Assembly (NCBI GenBank): GCA_020201365.1
Contig: JAIVGV010000165.1
Coordinates: 1-5,124 of the forward strand
DNA: 5,124 nucleotides
Direction: 5' to 3'
Origin: Acidobacteriota bacterium
GTDB lineage: Bacteria; Acidobacteriota; Blastocatellia; Pyrinomonadales; Pyrinomonadaceae
In this document: positions 4,927 to 5,124 of the stretch, piece by piece
Numbering within the stretch: position 1 is the first letter of the stretch
Layout: each line of letters opens with the position of its first letter
Program-made: the position numbers and the translations under genes
The notes under the pieces: model-generated
Databases searched by the model: none
What the model saw: only the letters and a program-made list of their open reading frames with translations
What the model was told of the DNA's origin: nothing

Positions 4927-4932
4927 GCGCGA

Positions 4933-5124
4933 CGCGACCGTGGAAGGTCGCAAGCGAAACACAACTTCAGGATAGGCAGGCGTCAGGAGCGAGCTGCGGG
5001 CGTGCGCGAAACCGTCCGGCCGCGTCGCGTCGCCCCCGACCGCACGCGGATCGAAGCGACCCCCGCGCCCGTCAAGTCAGCCGCCGCCGCTTTCGGAGCG
5101 AACCGACCCGCAGGTGAGTAGAAC
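4933..5124 (+). other. Long leader or start of an unidentified transcript
   Basis: About 190 bases follow the promoter without a recognisable gene. The 5' hairpin at 4934-4951 is followed by a purine-rich stretch with AGGAT, AGGCAGG and AGGAG (4970-4989). A small frame from GTG 5002 to TAG 5119-5121 could encode 39 residues rich in Arg, Pro and Ala, with AGGAG 12 bases upstream. It resembles no protein I know and may be chance in high-GC DNA. The region may be a regulated 5' leader of the next gene. Confidence 0.3.

Overview
The window is a high-GC bacterial chromosome segment with all recognisable genes on the + strand. It holds the 3' end of plsY, a damaged gpsA, smpB, pepA, an unassigned short transcription unit that looks like a structured RNA, and a membrane-anchored J-domain protein. 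The housekeeping content, high GC3 and spacers rich in repeats fit a soil or environmental lineage such as Acidobacteriota (perhaps Blastocatellia). That placement is an inference from general style, not a proven assignment. There are no phage, plasmid, CRISPR or defence genes.

Layout: plsY ends at 153. The spacer 154-445 is filled by an inverted, nested repeat structure: 7-base-period arrays at both edges and four copies of a small palindromic unit inside. gpsA (446-1347) follows. It has lost about 40 codons near its 3' end, including the conserved SRNRR-type segment, and is out of frame after the lesion. The spacer 1345-1477 holds a second, different pair of inverted 7-base-period arrays and a third short array running into the smpB start codon. 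smpB (1478-1945) and pepA (1978-3537) are close together and probably co-transcribed. They end at a perfect 25-bp inverted repeat (3560-3611).

At 3684-3920 there is an AT-rich upstream tract, an extended -10 promoter, about 190 nt without a convincing ORF but with long-range complementary segments, and a textbook intrinsic terminator. This is best read as a small stable RNA gene of unknown family. A new promoter directly after it drives the J-domain gene (4030-4833). A further promoter-like site at 4897-4926 opens a leader or transcript that runs off the window.

The genes do not form one pathway. PlsY and GpsA make and use glycerol-3-phosphate for phospholipid synthesis, SmpB rescues stalled ribosomes with tmRNA, PepA degrades peptides, and the J protein recruits an Hsp70. 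The most notable items are the gpsA lesion, the covarying palindromic repeats, the boundary-hugging heptad arrays and the unassigned RNA unit.
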